Origin: Trichosporon coremiiforme
Taxonomy: Eukaryota; Basidiomycota; Tremellomycetes; Trichosporonales; Trichosporonaceae
Length of the DNA stretch: 64,000 bases
Direction of reading: 5' to 3'
Assembly (NCBI GenBank): GCA_039545355.1
Contig: BCJJ01000007.1
Span: forward strand, 682,001-746,000
Below are positions 54,690 to 64,000 of this stretch, piece by piece. Numbering within the stretch: position 1 is the first letter of the stretch; every line of letters starts with the position of its first letter. The position numbers were made by a program, and so were the translations under genes. Below the pieces are notes generated by a model. That model was not told the DNA's origin, did no database searches, and worked only from the letters and a program-made list of their open reading frames with translations.

Positions 54690-56529
54690 ATGAGAGAAGG
54701 TGAGCTAGTCGACGGACGACCGCCGCAGCGGAGACTGACATCAGTGCGATCGAGTCCGATCTCGCAAGCAACGACTCTGCCTTCTCAGCCGGAACGATGT
54801 TGCATCTGTTTGATGAACTTGAAAGACGCCACCAAGGCTGGTAAATGCGGACACGAGTTTTGCGTGAGTAATCCTGGAAGGGTTGACGTTGGGATGACTC
54901 TGTGGCTTCTCGGAAACCTTCCCAGTGATCTTGCTGTTTGAATGATCCAACTTTGCTCCATCACCACATGGATTCGTTCAGCAGCTTGTTGTTGACAAGT
55001 TGTCGCCACCGCTCGAGAATGGGGAAGCCCTACCCCTACCGATGGTTCATCCCGCTGACAGCAGTTTGAATGCATTGGGGTGTGGGCGAATCAGTCCCGC
55101 CGGTGTCCACTTTGCTCCGCACCCATGGATGATGTGCTGGAGCATGACCTCGACTCCCACACTGGCCCCACGAAAGTGAGTATCGCTCATCGGCGCTGTC
55201 AATGCCCATTCGCCAAGGGGTGGTCGCAGTATCGTGGTGTGCCAGGGGCCGGCAGCCGGGTGTGAGCGAGCTAACGCCTTGCAGTTTCATCTTCCCCCTC
55301 TTCCATCACCTAGCCGCCGCCGCCAGTCACCCACGCCGACGACGAAGCTTGCGTATCAAGCTCACCTCGAGGACCGGGCGAAGCTCGAGACGGCACTCGC
55401 CAAGCGACGGCGAATATACGACCGCGACTTGTGGTACATGCACATTCCCTCGAACAAGTGGACCAAGTACACGAACATCTCGCCGTACGACTTCCGGAGC
55501 GCGAGCGAGGTCGGCAATGGCGAGTCAAGCTCTGATCTCCTGTCGAGCGAGAGTGAGACGGCACGGCGGGCACGGAGCTTCCTCACCCGAGAGCTGCAGC
55601 TCTTTCCGCAGGTTGATTCGCCGGCGACGACGACACAGCTGATCAACCTCTTCAAGGTTGTTGATCTTCGCAGCGTGATTGCTGGGAATCTTCTGCACGA
55701 CCTGATCGGAATCGAGGGGAACCGCGTCCTTCACGAACTTTACTCATTCCTGCGCAGCCCGTTCGAGCTCGAAGACTGGGATGAGATCGTCCAGTATGGC
55801 GCAGACGAGTGTCCCCGCGGCAGGACCGTATCGCGGTCACCACCACCGGAAGCGGAGGAGCGGGGAAGGTCGCAGAGCCGCTCTCGAAGCTGGTCCAGGA
55901 GCCGATCGCGGAGCAGGTCTTGGTCCCGTTCGCCGTCGCGAGACCGATGGAGCCGGGATCGGTCCCGATCTGTTTCGGCGGACCGGGATCGGCGCCGTCG
56001 GGGTGATCAGTTTGTGCCGCCTGCGCTGAGTGGAGATAGACAATGGGACAAATCGGACTCGTGGGTCGACCCAGAGTTCGCTCGCCCGAGAAGGCGGCGG
56101 AGAGGCGGCAAGCGCGAGAGGGAGCGTGAAGCGCGGAGAGAAGCAACGAAGGAACGGGACCGCGTCGGCATCGAACAGCCACATATCAACCCAGCTCTTG
56201 CCGGGGCTAATGATGACCTCAGCATCAAGGGCAGCGCCGAGCGGCGACAGAGTTTACTGGAGCGTCTGGCAAAGCTCAAATCGCAGGAAGTTGCTGCCGC
56301 GCCCCGGCAAGCGATCGTTGGGGTCGAGGGCGACACGGCTAGCCCCCCGAACGAGGAGGATAAGGCGGCTCAGCTGAGAGAGAAGTTGATTGCAGAACGC
56401 AAACGGAAGATTTTGAGGGAGCAGTTGCTTGCGCGGAAGAAAGCGAAAACGGAGGTCAAGAACGAAAACAATGGTGTCGCTATATCTGCTGCGGCGCCCC
56501 AACCGACGAGCGTCGCGGAGTCAGCATGA
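54690..56529 (+). CDS. RING-finger, Arg/Ser-rich protein (TOPORS-like E3 ligase)
   Basis: join(54690..54699,54745..54863,55065..55175,55285..56529), 494 aa. A C3HC4 RING near residues 22-65: CCICLMNL, KCGHEFCFEC (created by splicing) and RRCPLCSAP. Then a helical region (DRDLWYMHIPSNKWTKY; LINLFKVVDLRSVIAGNLLH), a dense Arg-Ser tract (SRSRSWSRSRSRSRSWSRS) and a charged C-terminal part (RREATKERDR, KLIAERKRKILREQLLARKK). RING at the N terminus with an RS tract is the layout of TOPORS and its fungal relatives, nuclear ubiquitin/SUMO ligases; alternatively a splicing-linked RING protein. The first coding exon is only 10 nt (MRE plus one base). Confidence 0.82.
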
Positions 56530-58076
56530 GAACGTTTTGTCACAATCGACGAACAGTCTGTCTTGCGCCTGTATTCGCTAGCACAGCTTGACATGTATGA
56601 TGTTTGTATGCGTCAGCTCCGAGTCAGGGGTGGAGCAAGGGGACAGCGTTATAGCCAGTTGGATCCCACCCTGCCCACTCCGAGCGGCCGAGAGCTCTAG
56701 AGACTCGAAACGATTGCCCGACACAGGAGCACAGCATGCATGCGATGCCCTCGGTCGCTCTTGGGGTCAACTGGCATTGACGAGCGAAATATATAACTGA
56801 GATCAACACGCCTCTTCTGACTAGCGGGTCGCCGATCGCCGGTGCCAACTGACTATGCGTTGAATCGATGCGTGCCTTCGCCCACCTCACCGATTCGAGG
56901 GCGAATATCGGCAGAGCTATGCCACCGAAATTCAACGCCGACGAGTAGTTCAAAGCTAAGATGCATGCATTGCGGCGGCATGTATGTATCGCGGTTCAAA
57001 GATGTCCATTAGCGCAAGGGCTACATCTATTGCAGGAATGATGTCATACCCGACGCCATGCGGAGTTCAGTTAGACGCCTCACGACTACCACGTACGCGC
57101 ACCTCGGCACGAACCATGATAGTGACCGCGCTGTCAACATCACCTCATTCCTCAAATCTCGCAACACAGGTGATTGCTGAAATCTCACAACAGTTGCAAC
57201 GGCGCGTCGGGCAACTTCAGTCCTACTTCGGGTATAACGGAAACAGGATGAGCGGTGCACGTGAGGAGCCCCCATGGGTAGTGCGGTATCGTAGTCCAGG
57301 CGGAGGACACCGCGATGACTTCCTGCATCCTGCACGAGGGCCCCGGATCCCGGCATCTCAGAGCATTTGAGGGAAGTGGACAGACAGCCTCGCTGATCAG
57401 ATCCGACAGCGATGGGTAGGGGAGGGGGCCGGACTCAGCAATCACCCTGACGTCCACCGGGGCGTTTCGCATACCGCTGGACGCAAGATCACCCTCGTGG
57501 TGCCGACGGAACACCATGAGCCGCTCTGAACCGCCTCAAACACCCTGCGGCGTTCTAGGCCGACAACCTGTGGGAACCAGTGCGAAGTCGCGGGCGAGGA
57601 AGCCTTCGCAGCGGTCGGCGAAAGCTGAAGCTGTGTCCAGGCTCGTGGAAGGTTACCGGATGCAGGCGGTGCCGATGGCATAGATCGGCTGAGAGTTTGC
57701 ATTCGGACGCAGAAACGGGCTAAGTGCTGCTATAGTAACACGAAAAAGGCAAGTGAGGGATGCGGGGATAGGATGACTGGATATGACAGCGCATCGTGCC
57801 CAGATCGCTGCGGACGGAGGAAGCCCAAGGGAGGTCGGACCTAGCTCAGATCGACGCTATCGCCATCCCCTGCTTTCTCACTGCCGTGCCCTTCTCGCTC
57901 CCGTCTTTCGGTCTCATGCTCCTTCATCAATGGGCCTTGCCTCTGACGCCTCGATCACCACCTTGCGCCTGCACCCGCTGTTCCCTCGCCCTCCTTTTAA
58001 CTCATCAAGCTCGACATTTTTTTGCGTCGACGAGACTTCATCATCCTTCTTCTTCTCTCCACTCACAGCTGCCCCC
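56530..58076. promoter_or_regulatory. Intergenic before the FAH gene
   Basis: 1.55 kb without a recognised gene. The last 200 bp are CT-rich and end with an acceptor-like CACTCACAG 9 nt before the chosen ATG, so a 5'-UTR intron or a longer N terminus is possible (the frame stays open upstream to about 57783). Confidence 0.4.
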
Positions 58077-60046
58077 ATGGCGCTCCCACTTAACTTCATG
58101 ACCATTCCCCTCCTAGATAATCATATCGATATGCCCTCGATCCGCAACGGCACCCTCAGTCCTGCCTTGCACGGCACACGCTCCAACGGCGGGAACGGCG
58201 TCAGCGTCACGGCCCTCCCCATTCCCGGCAATGGCGTGTCGCCTCCGGTCGGCGTAGGCACCACTCCCGTGAGTATCTCTTCCATCCTTCTCAACGAAAG
58301 GACGAGCCTTATCCAACCGTGAAGCCTAATACGCTCTTGATTTATCACTTCTCACATGTTCTCTATTATCCGATCAACATCTCTTCTTCTGGTGTCTTGG
58401 AACGAATGCTGACCGCACAACCTTCTCAGCCTTATCACTCCGACGGTTATCTTCCGAGTCATGTGAGTTATTGCCGAGACCGACGATGCGCACTAAAGGC
58501 TTCGTGCCCTGATCAGTCGAAGCTGGGTATGCTGAGGAAGCGGCGGCCTGCGCAGCTCGTAGCATTCGGCGTTCACATGATCTTCCGCTGACGTTAGCCC
58601 TTCCTGCGTCTGATCCGCTTCGTCTCGAGCGGTCGCGAGATGTGGGGAGAGCCCGTCGACCAGTCACTTGACGGTGAGTGTGCATACCCTTTCCTCCTAG
58701 ATGTGTGCCGCGTTCACTGCCCGCGCCTCGATTACGTCGATCACCTGTCCTCCGTTGTACCAGGCCGATGACGAAAGTGCTGTGCTTATGTTTCAGTTGG
58801 TATGGCGTACGCAAAGAACGTCCCCATCTACGCCCACGTCCTCGCAGGGCACTCGCCGTGGACACTTCAGGGTCGAAGTGGTCAAGTTGTCCAAGTCGAC
58901 GAGGTGAGTCAATGCGTTAATGTCCATCCTCGCCCGCAGCCAAGATCGGATCGTCAGCAACTCAGACAGCGAAGTAAACAAGGATGGCCAGGTCGCAAGA
59001 CCAGCAAGACCCACAAGACCCTCGCAGCGTGAGCTCACATTCGCAGTTGCTCAGTCCTGTCTCTCCCGTTCAGGCAGGAACCGTGCGCGCCATCGGTCTC
59101 AGCTACGTCGACCACGCTCGAGAACTTAACCAACCCCTGCCGTCGGCGCCTTCTGTCTTTTTCAAGCCACCTACCACCATCGCCAACCCAGGCGAAGCTA
59201 TTCCCGTCCCTCGGTGTGCTCAACACGATGAGGTTGACTACGAAGTTGAACTCGCCGTCGTCCTCGGTCGAGACTGCAAGAACGTCGCTCCGGACGAAGC
59301 GATCAACTTTGTTCTGGGGTGGACATGTGCCAACGACTTGACGGCAAGAAGGGTTCAGGAAACAAGCAGTCAATGGGGCTATTCCAAGGGTATGTTTCGT
59401 TAGCGAAGCTCGATTACCCGATCGTCGGTCGTCTGACCCTCTCAGGCTTCGACAAGTTCCTCCCTCTCGGTCCGTGCCTCGTATCGACCGCACTTCTGCC
59501 GGACCCACGCGACCTCGTCCTCGAGACTCGGCTCGACGGAGAGGTCGTCCAGAATGGTAGCGCGCGCAACATGATTTGGCCCGTCTCCGAGTGAGTTCGT
59601 CCAGGGCTTACTGGGAGCCTCAAAAAGGATCTTGTAACTGATGGTTTTTCCAGACTCATCTCTCACTTGAGCCAGGGTACAACGCTCCCTGCCGGTACCG
59701 TGATCATCACCGGAACACCGCCCGGCATTGGCGCCAGCCGCGGGGTGTGGTTGCGTGATGGCGACGAAGTTCGCTGCTCGATTTCTGGTGGCATTGGTGA
59801 GTGTCATCCTTTCCATTCAGGGCCCATGCGGCTCAGCGGCTTAGCCACATATTGTACCGAAACCCGAAGTCCTCTCCGGAGCCAGATAATCTGCCGGTGC
59901 TATTATCAGCAGGGAGGCATTGTGTGCGGATATGCGGATCCGGCTCACGTTCGATGTTTTGGGAATGCACGTTCGAGAATCTCGGTCGAGCAAGAGAGCT
60001 GACGTTTCCAGGGTCTCTGGTGAACCAAATTGTGTACCAGGCGTGA
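58077..60046 (+). CDS. Fumarylacetoacetate hydrolase (FAH) domain enzyme
   Basis: Eight exons: join(58077..58268,58430..58462,58598..58673,58797..58903,59047..59389,59446..59590,59654..59796,60012..60046), 357 aa. The first 75 residues (MALPLNFMTIPLLDNHIDMP onward) are an extension not part of the fold. Then LIRFVSSGREMWGEPVDQSL, QVVQVDELLSPVSP, GLSYVDHA, VFFKPPTT, VDYEVELAVVLG (metal-binding Glu), GWTCANDLTAR, GFDKFLPLGP, VIITGTPPGIG and VNQIVYQA, the full FAHD1/FAHD2 pattern. Members are Mg-dependent hydrolases, decarboxylases or isomerases of acylpyruvates; the particular reaction is unknown. The second exon is 33 nt; the last intron (59797-60011) is long (215 nt). Confidence 0.85.
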
Positions 60047-62227
60047 GTCACGTAGACCCAAAAAAGAACTGGACCAGCAAAATAAGGTATCGCCAGGCGG
60101 TTCAAAGGCACGAGGGACGGAATGAGGCAGCGACAGGGTGGCGCGGTTATGCGGGGCTGGAGGGGGATACTGAGGGGCATATGGGTTCATGAGCGTGGTC
60201 GAGGGATTAGGAAGGTCGAGAGGAATAGGTGGAATTGATATACGACGCGTTTCAGCGGTCGAGAGAGGCACTTAGGAGAGAGAGGAGAGGAACGGTGGCG
60301 GGGTATCTGATTGATCTAGGAGTTATGCATGTGCGTGAGGCTTCGATTGGCGTGAACCCTAAGCGTGTGAGCTCACGATCGTGCGTTTCTGCATCCTGAC
60401 GCTGGACAACCAGTCGCTCCGATGTGCCTACCGACGCAGCCGAGGTAGTGGAACAAGTGGACTTTGTCGGACGACCGAGATTGATTTCAGGTAGAGAAGA
60501 TGGTGCGTGAGTGTACAATAGCTGGCACTGATACTGTGATCGATTGCTACTCGGCCGTGAGGAATTTTCGGGGTAATGTGTTGGCGAGCTCTGCCTAGCG
60601 GCCTGAGGCTCGGATTATCTTTGGGTGATGGGCATGGCATGTGCAGCGCTGTTAAGCACTGATAAGATTTCCGTAACCAGGGTCTCGAGGGTCCGACTCC
60701 ACACTAACGGACTCTAGCGTCGAAAATATCAGATTCTGGGCGCTCGTCATTGGACGACGACGGGGTGAGCTGCAGCGGTCGGTCCGGGACGCCGCACTCG
60801 CCCGCACGGCCGCCACGGGCAACGCTGGACGCTGCTCCGCACTGTGCAGGCCCCGCCCCCAGCGCAAGAGCAAGGTCGCGCCACAACCGGTGCCTCTGAC
60901 CGAGCTGTGATCGCGGAACTTGAACATCCTGATCGAGTCACGTGACAGCTGATAGCGGATTGATGCGGACTTCAATGACTGACGCATGCGGATGTGTCTG
61001 TGGTGGAGGGTGCTACCAGACGACCCGAAAATTTTGCTCCCGGCAGACAGGAATAACCGCGCACCAGCCGGCGACCCGTGCAAACCAAGGCAGGCGAGGA
61101 CTACGGCTGAGGGGCCACGAGACCCAGGGCAAGCAGAAGCCAGTCGCGCGCCAGTAGCACCAGCCCCGACCAGCCAGCCAGTGCGTGCCACCAGACTCAC
61201 GCACGTTCGTGAGTGTCTTGGGAGCTACCTTCACGCTACAAACCCGGGTTCGTCACCACCGAGCGCTCCGTCGACGTCAACGGCGTTCGGTCACACGACC
61301 GCTATCACATGCACCGATCTACATGGTTACATCAGGTCAAAGTGGTATTTCTGCATGCCAAGGGGCGAACGTGACTGCCCGCCAAGCCAGCAGAGGCATC
61401 ATCGATGCAGACATGAGCAATGAACAAGTGGTGCCGGATGCAGGCGGCTGTGCGTCGCTTGGCGATTCAGGGTCAAGGTCGGACAAGAATCAGGAGGCGG
61501 ATCGAGCGGCCATCGACAGGCACGACGAACGTTTCTAATGATCGGGCCAACTCAGCCTCCGATTGGACGCAGATGCACCCACGTGTGGCACTGAAGGATT
61601 TCTACCACACAGGGCACGCCCTCTCGCCTGCGCCCAGCCAGGGGGCCACCAGGGGCGCGGACCGCTATCTTTCCAGAAATCGTAAGCACCGCAAGCTCCG
61701 CCGGCACCTGTAAGCGAGTCGGCGAGTCCTGCTGCAGAAGCGACCGGCCAATACGTCAGGGATCCACTGTGCAGAGGGTTTTCTCCAAAGAGGGCGTTCA
61801 GGCATACCGGGCGCGTCAGGCGTAACTCGTCAGCTTCTGAAGCAAAGGACACCAGGAAGGCTACGAGCAAGCCTCGGGCAGACTGCGACTCTTGCCAGGT
61901 CCGGCGCAGGTCCGACGCGAGTCTGTCTGGGGTATGGGCCCAGTTTGCGCTCGAAATCCTGACGCAGCCAGCGTAGCCACCGTAGCCGGCCCAGCCAGCC
62001 GCCGCATTTATTACTGCCAGGACGCACCGCCCATTTCTTGGCCTTTCCCTCCAAACTTCTTTCCGACACCTCTGTCACCCACTCTTGTCATATCGAGACT
62101 TGGCATCGTGCTCGACGACTTGGCGCCGTACACGCACACCACCGCGCGCACCCCCCAAGCTAGCTTCCAAGCGAAAGCACTCCTATTCTCGTCTTCGCCA
62201 AGCACCCCCCGCTCGTAGCTCTTCAGG
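60047..62227. promoter_or_regulatory. Long upstream region of the phosphate-transporter-like gene
   Basis: 2.2 kb with no gene seen. Two CACGTG cores occur, at 60938-60945 (as TCACGTGA) and 61580-61585. CACGTG is the Pho4 site in yeasts, and the gene downstream belongs to the phosphate transporter family, so these are candidate phosphate-response elements. Confidence 0.45.
60938..60945. promoter_or_regulatory. TCACGTGA palindrome
   Basis: About 1.28 kb upstream of the MFS start. A further CACGTG lies at 61580-61585, about 0.64 kb upstream. Confidence 0.4.
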
Positions 62228-64000
62228 ATGTTCCCTCCCGAGCTCCGCGACGAGGACCGCCTCCCCGCGGGTGAGCAGAAGGTCGACTTCTCGCAGAAGC
62301 ATCCTCTGTTCAACGACCTTTGTCCCCAGGACTCTTACACCGAGGAGGGTGTCTACTGGGTGAGTAGCAGCTATCTAGCCGGCAGGCGGCGTCGTCAGCG
62401 CCTTCGAGAAAGTTTGCTATACGCGACTTCCTCGCACCGAACGTTCCAGCCAGCCAGCAACGAGCCAGCCAATCCATCCCGCATGCAGCCAGCTGACAAT
62501 CCAGGCCGACCTGCCGTTCAAGCAGCGTCAGCGCTGGGTGAACCGCCAGGCGACCGCCGAGTGCAAGCGTGAGCTCAAGGTCGTCTGGGAGATGTTCAAG
62601 AACGACCCCCTCTCGCCCTTCACCGCCTACTGCCGCCGCTACGTCGTTACCGGAATGGGCATGTTCACCGAGGGTTACACCATCTGTAAGTATCCATCCT
62701 GCCATCACGCACGATCATGTGCTCCATTCTTGTTCCAACTGTGCGCCATTGTGCAACCGGCGACTTTTCGTCATGTGCCTCGCTCGCCCCAGTGGTGAAA
62801 TGAGGTATGCGCACCAGTGAATGGACTAAAGTGGTGCGCCCTGCCACTTCTGCCATTCAGCGCCGATCCACCGCGCGGGAACGTGCGTTCGCAGCGGCCG
62901 GCGCTAGCCCTATCAGCCGAACTTGGGGACGTCACCCATGCACGCCGCGGCCCGCGGCTCGAGCGCCGACCCAGAAAGAGAAGCATCCCCACGCACGCAC
63001 ACATGGCACGATAAGATCCACCAGTCGCTAACCACCGCCAGTCTCCATCGGTAACATCTCGTCTCTCTTCCAGTCCGTCTGGCCCGAGTGCTGGAAGACC
63101 CACGAGGTCTGTGAGGCCAACTGGGTCGCCGGTGTCTCGTACATCCAGATCATCGGTATCATTTGTGGTCAGATCGGTGTCGGTTTCGAGGGTGACTGGA
63201 TTGGTCGCCGTGTCGGTCTCGTCCAGGACGCTCTTGTCATGGCTCTCGGTCTCGTCATGCTTACCGCTTCGTGGGGTACCACCCTCAACGGTTGGGTCAT
63301 CTGCTACGCCTGGTCTCAGTTCGTCTACACCCTCGGTGTCGGTGGCGAGTACCCCATGACTTCCACTACCGCTCTCGAGGCCAAGACCTCGTCTTCCGGC
63401 TCTTCGCAGACCGACGACAAGCTCCACCGTGGACGCAACGTCGTTCTTGCCTTCCTCATGCAGGGTTGGGGCCAGCTCCTCAACCAGGGTCTCCTGATTA
63501 TCATGCTCCTCATCTTCCACGGTGGCTCGACCCCGCCCTACTCGAAGACGACTGCCCAGTGGACGTTCCGTCTCTCGTTCGCCTTCATGATCCCTCCTAC
63601 TCTCTGGCTCGCCTACCACCGTTACTACAAGCAGACCTACTCCTCGGCCGCTCTCCAGAAGTCGAAGAAGAACGCCCGTGTCAACCAGTCAGGTTACGAC
63701 GTTCAGTCGCTCCGCCTCGTTGCTACCCACTTCGGTGGCCGTCTCATCGGTACGACCATGGGCTGGCTCACTGCCGACTTCCTCTTCTACGGTGCTAAGC
63801 TCTTCGCCTCCTCGTTCATCAAGGTCATCACCCCCGGCTCCAAGTCTGTCATGACCGGATGGCTGTGGAACCTGCTCAATGTCGGTGTCTCGCTCGTCGG
63901 CTACTACCTCGCTGCCTTGATGGTCGACCACAAGTTCTACGGACGCAAGCGCATGCAGTCTATCGGCCTGCTGTTCTGCGGTATCCTCTACCTCCTCCCC
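62228..64000 (+). CDS. MFS transporter of the PHS (phosphate:H+ symporter-like) family, 3' partial
   Basis: join(62228..62359,62505..62685,63042..>64000), at least 424 aa; the frame is open at the window edge. The cytosolic N terminus (MFPPELRDEDRLPAGEQK) is followed by helix 1 beginning VTGMGMFTEGYTIFSIGNIS, the MFS loop GDWIGRRVGL, and VGGEYPMTSTTALE, the counterpart of the GGDYPLSA signature of Pho84-type transporters. The central loop is short and charged (KSKKNARVNQ). Basidiomycete members may carry phosphate, glycerophosphoinositol or organic acids; this one cannot be told apart from sequence alone. Intron 2 is long (356 nt). Confidence 0.82.

Noticed and set aside
1..64000. Transposable element, biosynthetic gene cluster or mating-type locus
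   Set aside because: No transposase, reverse transcriptase, terminal repeats, NRPS/PKS, homeodomain or pheromone gene was seen; genes are mostly housekeeping.

Overview
This is a nuclear fungal contig, most likely from a basidiomycete yeast of the Tremellomycetes (Trichosporonales/Cryptococcus side). The basis is GC-rich coding DNA, many short introns (mostly 35-70 nt, GTRAGT...YAG, with CTGAC/CTAAC before the acceptor), a split tRNA gene, intergenic regions of about 0.2-3.7 kb, and protein families that read as basidiomycete orthologues. The clade is inferred; no marker was searched. I saw no transposon, CRISPR array, rRNA or biosynthetic cluster. All exon maps were built by hand from splice signals plus protein continuity.

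Layout. 1-1313: 3' part of an M13 metallopeptidase. 1433-3074 (-): protein phosphatase 4 regulatory subunit 2. 4223-6052 (+): farnesylated type I Hsp40 (Ydj1-like) with a 9-nt microexon and a CaaX box completed by the last 5 nt exon. 8151-9716 (-): unrecognised Ser/Pro-rich protein. 9717-13380: long stretch without a gene. 13381-17508 (-): M1 aminopeptidase with a Gly-Lys-Thr-Glu repeat and two possible starts. 17970-20707 (-): Rad17 checkpoint clamp loader, head to head with KSH1 (20943-21223, +). 21485-22877 (-): hypothetical. 22944-23040: tRNA-Glu(CTC) with an intron. 23445-29114 (+): THO2. 30181-30895 (-): unknown small protein with a reading-frame problem. 32808-34469 (+): secreted histidine-brace (LPMO-like) protein. 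34633-35783 (-): NOL8-like RRM protein. 37348-39208 (+): Dal5-type MFS permease. 39832-40686 (-): MPPED-like metallophosphoesterase. 41156-42364 (+): ketopantoate-reductase family enzyme. 42619-43633 (-): TATA-binding protein. 44334-45407 (-): small ankyrin protein with 13- and 14-nt microexons. 45651-47277 (+): beta-hydroxyacid dehydrogenase family enzyme. 47783-48849 (-) and 49455-50060 (-): ribosomal proteins uL11 and eL15. 52378-54327 (+): EF-hand mitochondrial carrier. 54690-56529 (+): RING/RS (TOPORS-like) ubiquitin ligase. 58077-60046 (+): FAH-domain enzyme. 62228 to the edge (+): PHS-type MFS (phosphate transporter-like).

The genes are mostly housekeeping and do not form one operon-like system. 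Two themes link them. First, several unrelated genes contain extremely small exons (3, 5, 9, 9, 10, 13, 14, 20, 24, 25 nt), some at functionally decisive places: a J-domain N terminus, a CaaX box, an ankyrin core and the uL11 N terminus. Second, the palindrome TCACGTGA recurs in intergenic DNA upstream of at least five genes, suggesting a shared bHLH (Cbf1/Pho4-like) input. The most interesting candidates are the splicing-dependent prenylation signal of the Hsp40, the uL11 microexon beside an intronic 17-bp stem, the in-frame pair of ankyrin microexons, and the LPMO-like secreted protein.
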